From assembly GCA_946481615.1 (NCBI GenBank), contig CAMLOR010000242.1:1-5308 (forward strand): 5,308 bases of DNA, given 5' to 3'. This document shows positions 1 to 4,748 of this stretch, in pieces (positions within the stretch are counted from its first letter, which is position 1; each line of letters begins with the position of its first letter). The stretch comes from an uncultured Aquimonas sp. (GTDB lineage: Bacteria; Pseudomonadota; Gammaproteobacteria; Xanthomonadales; Xanthomonadaceae). Below the pieces are notes generated by a model. It did not search any database. It was given only the letters and a program-made list of their open reading frames with translations, and was not told the DNA's origin. The translations under genes and the position numbers were made by a program.

Positions 1-197
1 TCCTTCTGCAGCATCGGCAGCATGTACCAGCCTTCCTGGCCGAGGTTCTCGCGCAGGCTGGCGAGGGCGGCCTGCTGTTGCGCGTCGGGCGCGATCTGCA
101 GACCCATGTTGCCGATCGGCAGCAGCATGTGCGCCAGGGCGCCCCAGATGAAAAGAACGATGCCGGCCACGATGCCGGCGACGACCGTACGACCCAT
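1..197 (-). CDS. Small membrane protein of unknown function, C-terminus cut off by window edge
   Basis: The first 65 codons of a minus-strand gene are visible; the rest lies beyond the left edge. The start is the ATG at 197-195, preceded on its strand by GGGGAGA about 7 nt upstream, a good ribosome binding site. The protein begins MGRTVVAGIVAGIVLFIWG, a hydrophobic helix over residues 4-22 that could be an uncleaved signal anchor. A more polar stretch follows, with a Gln/Ala-rich segment (residues 37-50) and then GWYMLP, suggesting a short external loop before further segments. It starts 36 bp after the upp stop on the same strand, so co-transcription with upp is likely. I do not recognise a named family. 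The reading frame, good ribosome binding site and N-terminal helix make the gene itself credible; the function is unknown. Confidence 0.75.
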   Translation of the reverse strand, partial: MGRTVVAGIVAGIVLFIWGALAHMLLPIGNMGLQIAPDAQQQAALASLRENLGQEGWYMLPMLQK

Positions 198-233
198 CGC
201 GTTGTCTCCCCAGTGATGTGATGCAGCGTGGAA

Positions 234-866
234 TCAGTCCACCGGCGTGCCGAACAGCCGATCGCCGGCGTCGCCCAGTCCGGGCAGGATGTAGCCGCGG
301 GCGTCCAGCCCGCGGTCGATCGAAGCCACGTAGATCTCGACGTCGGGATGCGCCGCTTCCACGCGCGCCAGGCCCTCGGGCGCGGCCACGAGGAACAGTC
401 CCTTGATGCGTCGGCAGCCGGAGCGTTTCAGCAGATCGACGGCCGCCACGACGCTGCCGCCGGTGGCGAGCATGGGATCGAGCAGCAGCGCGGTGCGCTG
501 CTCGAGGCGATCGACCAGGCGCGTGTAGTAGCTCTCCGGCTGCAAGGTTTCTTCGTTGCGGCGCAGGCCGACCACGCTCACCGGCGCGTTCGGCAGCATG
601 GCTTGCACGCCGGGCAGGAAACCCAGCCCCGCGCGCAGGATGGGCACCAGCGTCACGCTGTCGCTGCGCACGAGCTTCACGTCGAGCGGCCCGGACCAGG
701 TGGCGACGCGCGCGTCGGCCAGGGCCAGATCGCGGCAGGCTTCGTAGGCCAGCATCATGCCGATCTCGCCGGCGATCTGGCGGAAACGCACGGGATCGAG
801 CGCTTCGTCGCGCAGGTAGGCGAGCTTGTGCTGGACCAGGGGATGGCGCAGTTCGATGGCTTTCAT
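234..866 (-). CDS. upp: Uracil phosphoribosyltransferase
   Basis: This cytosolic pyrimidine-salvage enzyme converts uracil and PRPP to UMP and pyrophosphate. At 210 residues it has the usual family length (about 208) and aligns by eye along its whole length with E. coli Upp: HPLVQHKL near the N-terminus, VPILRAGLG at 74-82, and RNEETLQP at 103-110. The PRPP-binding loop DPMLATGGS is at 130-138, LVAAPEG at 159-165, and the C-terminal uracil-binding segment [13 protein letters not shown] at 191-203. All expected catalytic and binding motifs are present, so it should be active. The ATG at 866-864 gives the canonical MKxxEL-HPL start. The ribosome site is modest (AAGG, 9 nt upstream, with a further GGAG 14 nt upstream). 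The gene is divergent from the membrane-protein gene at 899 across only 32 bp, so its promoter must overlap or lie inside that gene. The truncated membrane gene follows it on the same strand. Confidence 0.97.
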   Translation of the reverse strand: MKAIELRHPLVQHKLAYLRDEALDPVRFRQIAGEIGMMLAYEACRDLALADARVATWSGPLDVKLVRSDSVTLVPILRAGLGFLPGVQAMLPNAPVSVVGLRRNEETLQPESYYTRLVDRLEQRTALLLDPMLATGGSVVAAVDLLKRSGCRRIKGLFLVAAPEGLARVEAAHPDVEIYVASIDRGLDARGYILPGLGDAGDRLFGTPVD

Positions 867-886
867 GCCGGCGTACCTTACTCCAC

Positions 887-892
887 TACACT
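887..892 (+). promoter_or_regulatory. Possible -10 element of a leaderless transcript
   Basis: TACACT matches the sigma-70 -10 pattern TANNNT and ends 6 nt before the ATG at 899. That is the spacing seen for leaderless mRNAs, where transcription begins at the start codon. No Shine-Dalgarno sequence is visible before this ATG, unlike most genes in the window. No convincing -35 hexamer sits 16-18 nt upstream; that position overlaps the upp start codon. The call is tentative. Confidence 0.3.
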
Positions 893-898
893 GCGATC

Positions 899-1225
899 AT
901 GACCGGCCTGCCCCCCATCGATCGCCGCACTGCGCGCGGCATTTCCGTGATCGCGGCGGTGACCGCGCTCGCTCCCTTCGTGGTGCAGACCACCACCCTC
1001 GTGTTGACGCATTCGAGCGGCTGGACGATCGCCGTCGGCCTGCTGCTGGCCGCCCTGTTCGTGTTTGCCGCGCTGGCGTTCCAGGCACGCCAGGTGGGCG
1101 GATGGAAACGCATCGGCGCCGGACCGGCCGCGGGCATCGTTCTGGCCGTGCTCACCTACCATGTGATTGCCTATCCCGTGGCGCACATCCTCGACGCGAT
1201 GTTCTTCGCAGGGAGCGGACGATGA
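899..1225 (+). CDS. Three-helix integral membrane protein of unknown function
   Basis: This 108-residue protein has three hydrophobic segments by eye: about residues 14-37 (ISVIAAVTALAPFVVQ), 42-63 (WTIAVGLLLAALFVFAALAF) and 74-97 (GPAAGIVLAVLTYHVIAYPV). A short basic loop (RQVGGWKRIG) separates the last two, which by the positive-inside rule would face the cytoplasm. It contains no cysteine. Its stop overlaps the next gene's start (ATGA at 1222-1225), so it is translationally coupled to the thioredoxin-like protein. That coupling implies a shared role but not direct disulphide exchange with this partner. No Shine-Dalgarno sequence precedes the ATG; a downstream start would damage helix 1, so 899 is kept. 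No named family is recognised. Confidence 0.8.
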   Translation: MTGLPPIDRRTARGISVIAAVTALAPFVVQTTTLVLTHSSGWTIAVGLLLAALFVFAALAFQARQVGGWKRIGAGPAAGIVLAVLTYHVIAYPVAHILDAMFFAGSGR

Positions 1226-1548
1226 GCTACACGGCGAAGTATCCGGACAACGGCGAACCCACGCGCGACAGCGTGGACGCGCTCGCCGGCACGACGGTGC
1301 TCGAGTTCGGCGCGGGCTGGTGCGGCTGGTGCATCGGTGCGCAACCGGCGATCGAGCAGGCGCTTTCGTCGCAGGCCGGCGGGGTGCGCCACATCAAGGT
1401 GAGCGACGGCAAGGGCAAGCCGCTCGGGCGTTCGTTCCGCGTCAAGCTGTGGCCGACGCTGGTGGTGCTGCGCGACGGCGTCGAAGTGGCGCGCGTGGTG
1501 CGGCCGGACAGCGCGGCGCAGGTTCGCGAGGCGCTGCAGGCGGCCTGA
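1222..1548 (+). CDS. Thioredoxin-fold protein with CGWC active site
   Basis: This 108-residue thioredoxin-family protein is predicted to catalyse dithiol/disulphide exchange in the cytoplasm, as no signal peptide is present. The strand-helix entry TVLEFGAGWCGWC covers residues 25-37, with the redox pair Cys34 and Cys37 in a CGWC motif instead of the classical CGPC. The buried acid equivalent to Asp26 of E. coli thioredoxin is Glu28. The cis-proline is Pro78 in LWPTLVVLRDG, followed by the last strands and helix, so the domain is complete and of normal size. The start at 1222 overlaps the preceding stop (ATGA) and has GGGAG 6 nt upstream. The frame stays open well upstream of 1222 (from 826), but that extension crosses the membrane-protein gene in another frame and is not expected to be translated. 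Family membership is firm; substrates are unknown. The Trp inside the motif should shift redox potential relative to CGPC. Confidence 0.92.
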   Translation: MSYTAKYPDNGEPTRDSVDALAGTTVLEFGAGWCGWCIGAQPAIEQALSSQAGGVRHIKVSDGKGKPLGRSFRVKLWPTLVVLRDGVEVARVVRPDSAAQVREALQAA

Positions 1549-1643
1549 AGCGTTCGTTCGTCGGCGCGAGCAGGCCCGGCAGCCGCGGATGAACGACCGC
1601 CGCGTCCGGCGCGGGCGCGCGGCATGGAACATGGATGCCTCCG

Positions 1644-1662
1644 GGCACGGATTTCCCGTGCC
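1644..1662 (+). promoter_or_regulatory. Inverted repeat just upstream of the EF-hand gene
   Basis: GGCACGG (1644-1650) and CCGTGCC (1656-1662) form a perfect 7-bp dyad with a 5-nt loop. It ends 6 nt before the AAGGAG ribosome site of the EF-hand gene. It has no U-tract, so it is not a convincing terminator. It may be an operator or a leader hairpin. The left arm contains GGCACG, the core of the sigma-54 -24 box, but the matching -12 box is poor. Confidence 0.3.
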
Positions 1663-1681
1663 GAACCCAAGGAGAAACCCC

Positions 1682-2059
1682 ATGTCGCATATCCATCGCC
1701 TGGCCCTGATGATGGGCGCCGCACTCGCCTTCGGCAGCGCGTGGGCCAACGAGCCGCCCTCGCAGAGCGACGCCGACAAGCCCGTGCGTTCGACGCACGC
1801 CAACAATCCGCGCACCGGCAACGAAGACCCGGCCAGCAAGGCGCAGGGCGAGATGGTCAGCCAGATCATGTCGGACGACGACAGCATGACCAACTTCGAA
1901 CACGCCGACACCGACTCCAGCGGCTCGATCTCGCGCATGGAGTTCGATGACCTCAAGCACGATTCGATGACCTTCGCCGACGTCGACAGCGACCGCAACG
2001 GCGTGATCTCGCACATGGAATGGGACAACCACGGTCAGAACACCGACGACGACAAGTAG
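1682..2059 (+). CDS. Exported small EF-hand calcium-binding protein
   Basis: The product is 125 residues. The ATG at 1682 is chosen because AAGGAG lies 7 nt upstream and a clean signal peptide follows (MSHIHRLALMMGAALAFG..AWA, predicted cleavage after Ala22); the in-frame upstream ATG at 1589 lacks these. The mature protein has a polar linker (residues 23-66). Two canonical EF-hand loops follow: residues 76-87 (Asp76, Asp78, Ser80, Gly81, Ile83, Glu87) and 102-113 (Asp102, Asp104, Asn106, Gly107, Ile109, Glu113). Both end in I-S-x-M-E, so they probably arose by duplication, and all oxygen-ligand positions are filled, so calcium binding is expected. The tail is acidic (TDDDK). It most likely acts in the periplasm or outside the cell, as a calcium buffer or sensor; the partner is unknown. 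It stands alone, 133 bp after the thioredoxin gene, and ends in a strong shared terminator. Confidence 0.9.
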   Translation: MSHIHRLALMMGAALAFGSAWANEPPSQSDADKPVRSTHANNPRTGNEDPASKAQGEMVSQIMSDDDSMTNFEHADTDSSGSISRMEFDDLKHDSMTFADVDSDRNGVISHMEWDNHGQNTDDDK

Positions 2060-2079
2060 CCCCTTCCGTGCCTGCAATG

Positions 2080-2107
2080 AAAACGCCCCGCCGAAGCGGG
2101 GCGTTTT
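2080..2107. terminator. Bidirectional Rho-independent terminator
   Basis: AAAACGCCCCGC (2080-2091) pairs perfectly with GCGGGGCGTTTT (2096-2107), a 12-bp stem with tetraloop CGAA on the plus strand and TTCG on the minus strand. U-runs follow on both strands (TTTTCTTTT on plus, TTTTC on minus). It sits between the stop of the EF-hand gene (2059) and the stop of the convergent BON gene (2141) and should serve both. On the minus strand the loop is the extra-stable C(UUCG)G type. Confidence 0.93.
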
Positions 2108-2140
2108 CTTTTGCGTGTCGCGTTGCGTGCCGCGCTTGCG

Positions 2141-3361
2141 CTATTGCTTGCGCGTCGAGGTGGTCGTGGAAGTGGTGCTGGCCGTGCTGCTGCCCGTGCC
2201 GGTCGCGGTGGTGCCTTGCGTGCCGGTCGTGCTGCCGCTGCTGACGTTGCGGCGCACGGTGAGGCGATTCTCGATCTCCTGCACGCCCGAGCAGCGGTCC
2301 ACCAGATCCTCGACGTGGTGCTTCATCCAGCGTTCGTCGACCTGGCCCGTGAGCGTGACGGTGCCGTTGCGCACTTCGAGACTGATGTCGCTGGCATCGA
2401 TCGCGTAGTCGTCGGTGAGACGCTCGTTGATGTCTTCCTTGAGGCGCTCGTCGGAGCGGGTGTAGCCCTTCGGCCCGCGCCCGGTGAAGCCGCGCTGCTG
2501 CTGGTTGCTGCCCATGCGGCCGCCGACCTGGCTGTAGCCGCTGCCGTAGCCGCCGGCCTGGTTGAAGTCGCTGCGCGGCTGGCCCCAGGAGCCGCTCATC
2601 GCGTCGCGGTCGTAATCGCCGCGGTTGTAGCCGCCGCTCGACTGCGAATAGTCCGGGCCGTAGCCGCGGCCGCCCCGCTGATAGCCGTAGCCCGAGCCGC
2701 CGTAGCCTTGGCCGAATTCGTGCGAGGGGCCGAAATCGCGCCCGAAATCGCGGCTGCCGTAATTGATGTTCTGTTCTTCGATGCCGCGATAGCCGCCGCG
2801 CCCGCTCTGGCTGCCGGCGCCGTATTCGCTGCCGTAGGCGCGCTGGCCCAGGCCGCCGTAGTTGGGCCCCATGGAGCTGCTGCCGCCCTGGCCGTAGCTG
2901 CTGCCCGCGCCGTAGTTCTGGTTGTAGCCGTAGCCGGCCTGCGAACCGCCGTAGTTGCCGGCGCCCAGCTGCGATTGGCCGCTCCAGCCGCCGCGCCGCA
3001 TCGAGGTTTCGTTGCCGGTGTAGCCGCCGAAGCCGCCCTGACTGGCACCGCCTTGCCAGCCGCTCTGCTGGCCGTAATCCTGCGGGCCGCGCGCGCCGCC
3101 GTAGTAGCTGCGCGATTGCGACAGTTCGCGCTCGCTTTCGTACTCGCCGTAGCTCGGCGAACGCTCGCTGGCCTGGTAACGGCTGCCGCGTTGCTGTCCC
3201 TGTTCGTATTGGTCTTCGCCGCTGGCATAGGGACGATCGACACGGTAGCGATTGCCGCCGCGATATTCGTCGTCCGACCATTCCTGCTGCGGGTAGCGAT
3301 CCGGCTGCATGTTGCTGCCGCCGTCGCGGGACTGACCGTAATATTCGTTGCGTCGGTTCAT
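2141..3361 (-). CDS. BON-domain protein with Gly/Tyr/Ser/Gln-rich RGG-containing disordered region
   Basis: The product is 406 residues. The start is the ATG at 3361-3359 (MNRRNEYYGQ), with AGGAGA 5 nt upstream; the longer in-frame start at 3409 has no such site. Residues 1-300 are low complexity: G, Y, S, Q and R dominate, with about 34 Tyr in [GS]Y[GS] contexts, and RGG-type stretches at 187-193 and 228-235. No hydrophobic core or signal peptide is evident. PKGYTRSDERLKEDI at 298-311 opens a single BON domain (about 303-371, with VTLTGQV and a GVQEIENRLTV ending). A Ser/Thr-rich tail (374-403) closes the protein. BON domains bind membranes or phospholipids and usually occur in exported OsmY-like stress proteins; here the absence of a signal peptide suggests a cytoplasmic location. 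The only Cys is residue 357. A sigma-54-type promoter lies upstream. Proteins with a disordered N-terminus and this GPKGYxRSDER-BON junction are known hypothetical proteins in proteobacteria; the role is inferred to be stress-related. Confidence 0.93.
   Translation of the reverse strand: MNRRNEYYGQSRDGGSNMQPDRYPQQEWSDDEYRGGNRYRVDRPYASGEDQYEQGQQRGSRYQASERSPSYGEYESERELSQSRSYYGGARGPQDYGQQSGWQGGASQGGFGGYTGNETSMRRGGWSGQSQLGAGNYGGSQAGYGYNQNYGAGSSYGQGGSSSMGPNYGGLGQRAYGSEYGAGSQSGRGGYRGIEEQNINYGSRDFGRDFGPSHEFGQGYGGSGYGYQRGGRGYGPDYSQSSGGYNRGDYDRDAMSGSWGQPRSDFNQAGGYGSGYSQVGGRMGSNQQQRGFTGRGPKGYTRSDERLKEDINERLTDDYAIDASDISLEVRNGTVTLTGQVDERWMKHHVEDLVDRCSGVQEIENRLTVRRNVSSGSTTGTQGTTATGTGSSTASTTSTTTSTRKQ
2462..3121 (-). 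repeat. Low-complexity coding repeat (Gly/Tyr-rich region of the BON protein)
   Basis: Codons for residues 81-300 are dominated by GGC, TAC, AGC and CAG, giving irregular recurrences of GGCGGCTAC-like units with no fixed period. On the plus strand these read as repeated GTAGCCGCC-type motifs. The bias leaves long spurious open frames on both strands here. Such tracts can change length by slippage or recombination, so length differences between relatives would be expected. Confidence 0.6.
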
Positions 3362-3382
3362 GTGGATCTCCTGTTGCCGTGT

Positions 3383-3411
3383 GGTTGCGTGCGTGGAAAA
3401 GCCGCGCAACC
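3383..3411. promoter_or_regulatory. 7-bp inverted repeat at the BON gene transcription start region
   Basis: GGTTGCG (3383-3389) and CGCAACC (3405-3411) are perfect complements separated by 15 nt. The repeat overlaps the start point predicted from the adjacent sigma-54 element (about 3405) and ends 21 nt before the BON gene ATG. It could be an operator; only part of it would be transcribed. Evidence is the symmetry alone. Confidence 0.3.
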
Positions 3412-3415
3412 GAAG

Positions 3416-3431
3416 AGCAAGGCACGTGCCA
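3416..3431 (-). promoter_or_regulatory. Sigma-54 (RpoN) -24/-12 promoter for the BON gene
   Basis: Read on the minus strand, TGGCACG-TGCC-TTGCT matches every defined position of the RpoN consensus TGGCACG-N4-TTGCW. GG is at 3430-3429 and GC at 3418-3417, with the required spacing. Transcription would begin near 3405, giving a leader of about 44 nt before the ATG at 3361, which carries a good ribosome site. The orientation and intergenic location are right. Sigma-54 promoters need an ATP-dependent enhancer-binding activator, normally bound about 80-200 bp upstream; the divergent region up to the lipoprotein gene has room for this. Confidence 0.75.
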
Positions 3432-3498
3432 TGAAGATCGCCTCAGATCGCGCTTCCGCGAATGTCCAGGCTGAACCGCCGAGCCGATTCCTGTACAT

Positions 3499-3516
3499 AT
3501 TTCAGCGACCGGAAAT
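3499..3516. promoter_or_regulatory. Candidate activator-binding inverted repeat
   Basis: ATTTC (3499-3503) and GAAAT (3512-3516) are complementary across an 8-nt spacer; the arms extend to 7 nt with one mismatch. The site lies in a local AT-rich island in otherwise GC-rich DNA, about 100 bp upstream of the predicted start of the BON transcript and about 55 bp upstream of that of the lipoprotein transcript. This is a plausible upstream activating sequence for a sigma-54 activator, but it is a single copy and matches no named site that I recognise. Confidence 0.25.
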
Positions 3517-3535
3517 TTGCACCGCGGCGCGCGCG

Positions 3536-3551
3536 TGGCACGAAATCTGAT
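3536..3551 (+). promoter_or_regulatory. Degenerate sigma-54-type promoter for the lipoprotein gene
   Basis: TGGCACG at 3536-3542 is a perfect -24 box. At the correct spacing, the -12 region reads CTGAT (3547-3551) instead of TTGCW: the key G is kept but the C is A. A start near 3562 would give a 22-nt leader that holds the GGAG ribosome site (3573-3576). A TTGCT also occurs at 3551-3555 but is 4 nt too far away to pair with this -24 box. The call rests on the -24 box, position and the better site in the same intergenic region. Confidence 0.4.
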
Positions 3552-3583
3552 TGCTTCCGGGGGAACTTCCACGGAGACAGGAC

Positions 3584-4015
3584 ATGACACTTCGTGCCGC
3601 AGCATTTGCCTTGATCGGATCGCTCGCGCTGGCCGCCTGCGGCCAGACCGGCAGCGACCCCGCCGTCACCACCGCCCCCGCCGCGGCGTCGAACGCGCCG
3701 GCCACCGATCCGCCCACCACGCCCGGTGGCGCGCCTGCCGACAACGTAGGCACGCCGGCCCCGGCGCCGTCCTATCAGCAGGACAGCGGCGCTCCGGCCG
3801 ATCAGGTGGCCGCCACGCCGCCGCTCGACGACGCTCTGGCGCGTTGCCGCGAACTCGACACCTCGCAACAGAGCGAATGCGAGCTGCAGGCGCGCCAGGG
3901 ACTCGACGTGCAGCAGTCGGGCGTGCTCGATCCGGTGCCCGAGCAGCAGACGCCGCCCACCGACCGCGTTCCGACCGACGCCACGGCCGCGCAGGACGAC
4001 GACGATTACGAATGA
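3584..4015 (+). CDS. Small Pro/Ala-rich lipoprotein
   Basis: The product is 143 residues. The ATG at 3584 is chosen because GGAG lies 7 nt upstream and a textbook lipoprotein signal follows: MTLR, a hydrophobic stretch, then the lipobox L-A-A-Cys19. Gly at the +2 position predicts outer-membrane sorting by Lol rather than inner-membrane retention. The mature protein begins with a long Ala/Pro/Thr-rich linker (about 21-80), probably disordered. A short, probably helical segment follows (LDDALARCRELDTSQQSECE, 81-100) with two Cys (88 and 99) that could form a disulphide in the periplasm. The C-terminus is Gln/Pro-rich and ends in an acidic tail, DDDDYE. No family is recognised. It is divergent from the BON gene with a 222-bp shared regulatory region, and convergent with the DUF4142 gene. 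An envelope-stress or structural role is only inferred from this setting. Confidence 0.85.
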   Translation: MTLRAAAFALIGSLALAACGQTGSDPAVTTAPAAASNAPATDPPTTPGGAPADNVGTPAPAPSYQQDSGAPADQVAATPPLDDALARCRELDTSQQSECELQARQGLDVQQSGVLDPVPEQQTPPTDRVPTDATAAQDDDDYE

Positions 4016-4024
4016 TCGGACGAT

Positions 4025-4060
4025 GCGCGGCCTGCCGCGGTTCGCCGCGGCCTGCCGCGC
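4025..4060. terminator. Long two-part hairpin between convergent genes, probable bidirectional terminator
   Basis: GCGCGGC (4025-4031) pairs with GCCGCGC (4054-4060). After a CT/CT internal loop, GCCGCGG (4034-4040) pairs with CCGCGGC (4045-4051) around a TTCG loop (4041-4044). That makes 14 GC-only base pairs. It fills the gap between the lipoprotein stop and the DUF4142 stop, and touches the DUF4142 stop codon (TCA at 4061-4063 on the plus strand). No U-tract follows on either strand, so it is not a classical Rho-independent terminator. The two halves are also 20-bp-spaced direct copies of GCGGCCTGCCGCG. Confidence 0.6.
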
Positions 4061-4636
4061 TCAGTAGCGATCCGGATGATCGAGCAGGGCGCGCGCGGCT
4101 TCCAGATGGGTGACGTAGCGGCCGCGCGCCAGGCGCAGGTGCGTGCTGACATCGTCGTTGTTGGCCTCGCGCAGCAGGCGCGAATCGATCAGCGCGATGG
4201 CGTCGGCGTGATCTTTGATCATGCCGTCGACGAAGCTGCGGGTGAAGGCATCGCCTTCCAGATCGTGCAGCGCCTCGCGCTGCGTCTCGCGGGCCTCGGC
4301 AAGCGCCGTGAATTCGGGCGTGTCGGCCCGTCCCAGGCCGATCGCGCGCAGAATCTCCGTGCTGCGTTCGCGGTTGGCGCCGTGCTCGTCGAACACGGTT
4401 TTCGCGAAATCGGCCACCGGCTGCGAGAGGTTTTTGCGGCGCGCGATCTCCGCCGTCGCGATCACGTGGTCGTCGAAGGCCATGAGTTGGGCCAGTGCCA
4501 GCGCATCGCCGGGCGTGGCGGGCATTTCGTTGTCCGTGGCCTGATCCCCCTGGGCGGGCAGGGGACGCGCTTCCTGGGCGAAGGCGGGGCTGGCGCAGGC
4601 CAGCGCGGCGGCGAGGAAAACACGGCTCGCGATCAT
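4061..4636 (-). CDS. Exported DUF4142 family protein
   Basis: The product is 191 residues. The ATG at 4636-4634 has GGAGG 7 nt upstream. A signal peptide (MIASRVFLAAALACASPAFA, predicted cleavage after Ala20) targets the periplasm or outer membrane. A short linker precedes the helical domain, about 44-188. Features recalling DUF4142 are the ARRKNLSQPVADFAKTVFDEHG segment (65-86), equivalent to the family's K-x-V-x-x-FA-x-x-M-x-x-DH pattern, and GDAFTRSFVDGMIKDHADAI (128-147), equivalent to its F-x-x-x-Y/F-V-x-x-M-x-x-DH half. An HLEAARAL segment closes the domain. DUF4142 proteins are four-helix bundles of the ferritin-like type with no settled biochemical function, often annotated as putative outer-membrane proteins. 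The gene follows the KGG gene on the same strand at 112 bp and may be reached by read-through from its promoter; no clear promoter of its own is seen. Confidence 0.88.
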   Translation of the reverse strand: MIASRVFLAAALACASPAFAQEARPLPAQGDQATDNEMPATPGDALALAQLMAFDDHVIATAEIARRKNLSQPVADFAKTVFDEHGANRERSTEILRAIGLGRADTPEFTALAEARETQREALHDLEGDAFTRSFVDGMIKDHADAIALIDSRLLREANNDDVSTHLRLARGRYVTHLEAARALLDHPDRY

Positions 4637-4697
4637 GGTCGGGCCTCCGGTATTGCAAAATCCGGTGTCGAAGCGGTGTCGGCCGTGCAGCTTGCCC

Positions 4698-4747
4698 GGC
4701 CCGGTGGAGCACGCCGGAGAGGGGACGCCCTCCGGCGGGCCCGGTGG
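4698..4747 (-). repeat. 10-bp direct repeat flanking an 8-bp hairpin after the KGG gene
   Basis: GGCCCGGTGG occurs at 4698-4707 and again at 4738-4747. Between the copies, CGCCGGAG (4712-4719) and CTCCGGCG (4730-4737) form an 8-bp stem with a 10-nt loop. The second copy abuts the KGG gene stop (4751-4749). There is no U-tract, so it may attenuate or stabilise the transcript running towards the DUF4142 gene rather than end it. In DNA this GC-rich, chance is a real alternative. Confidence 0.4.
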
Positions 4748-4748
4748 C

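Noticed and set aside
826..1221. N-terminal extension of the thioredoxin-like protein
   Set aside because: The frame is open, but it lies under the membrane-protein gene in another frame. The 1222 start has an SD sequence, an ATGA overlap and gives a normal 108-residue thioredoxin.
1643..1658. Sigma-54 promoter for the EF-hand gene (GGGCACG-N4-TCCCG)
   Set aside because: The -24 core matches but the -12 GC is missing, and the implied start falls on the ribosome binding site, leaving only about 13 nt of leader. The GGCACG is better explained as an arm of the local inverted repeat.
3496..3501. Sigma-70 -10 box in TACATATTT on the plus or minus strand
   Set aside because: No -35 hexamer with more than about half the consensus lies at 16-18 nt on either strand; the AT-rich patch is noted only as a possible activator site.
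2111..3550. 479-codon plus-strand open frame antisense to the BON gene
   Set aside because: It is Ala/Val-rich with no domain and has no credible ribosome site. It mirrors the biased GGC/TAC codons of the real minus-strand gene and runs through the terminator region and the divergent promoter region.
3562..3568. GGAACTT resembling a sigma-E (ECF) -35 box
   Set aside because: It ends only 15 nt before the lipoprotein ATG, so a matching -10 would lie inside the gene.
1953..3605. 550-codon minus-strand open frame in another frame
   Set aside because: It is Arg/Pro/Ala-rich without motifs and overlaps the BON gene, the terminator, part of the EF-hand gene and the start of the lipoprotein gene. 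It is an artefact of high GC and low complexity.
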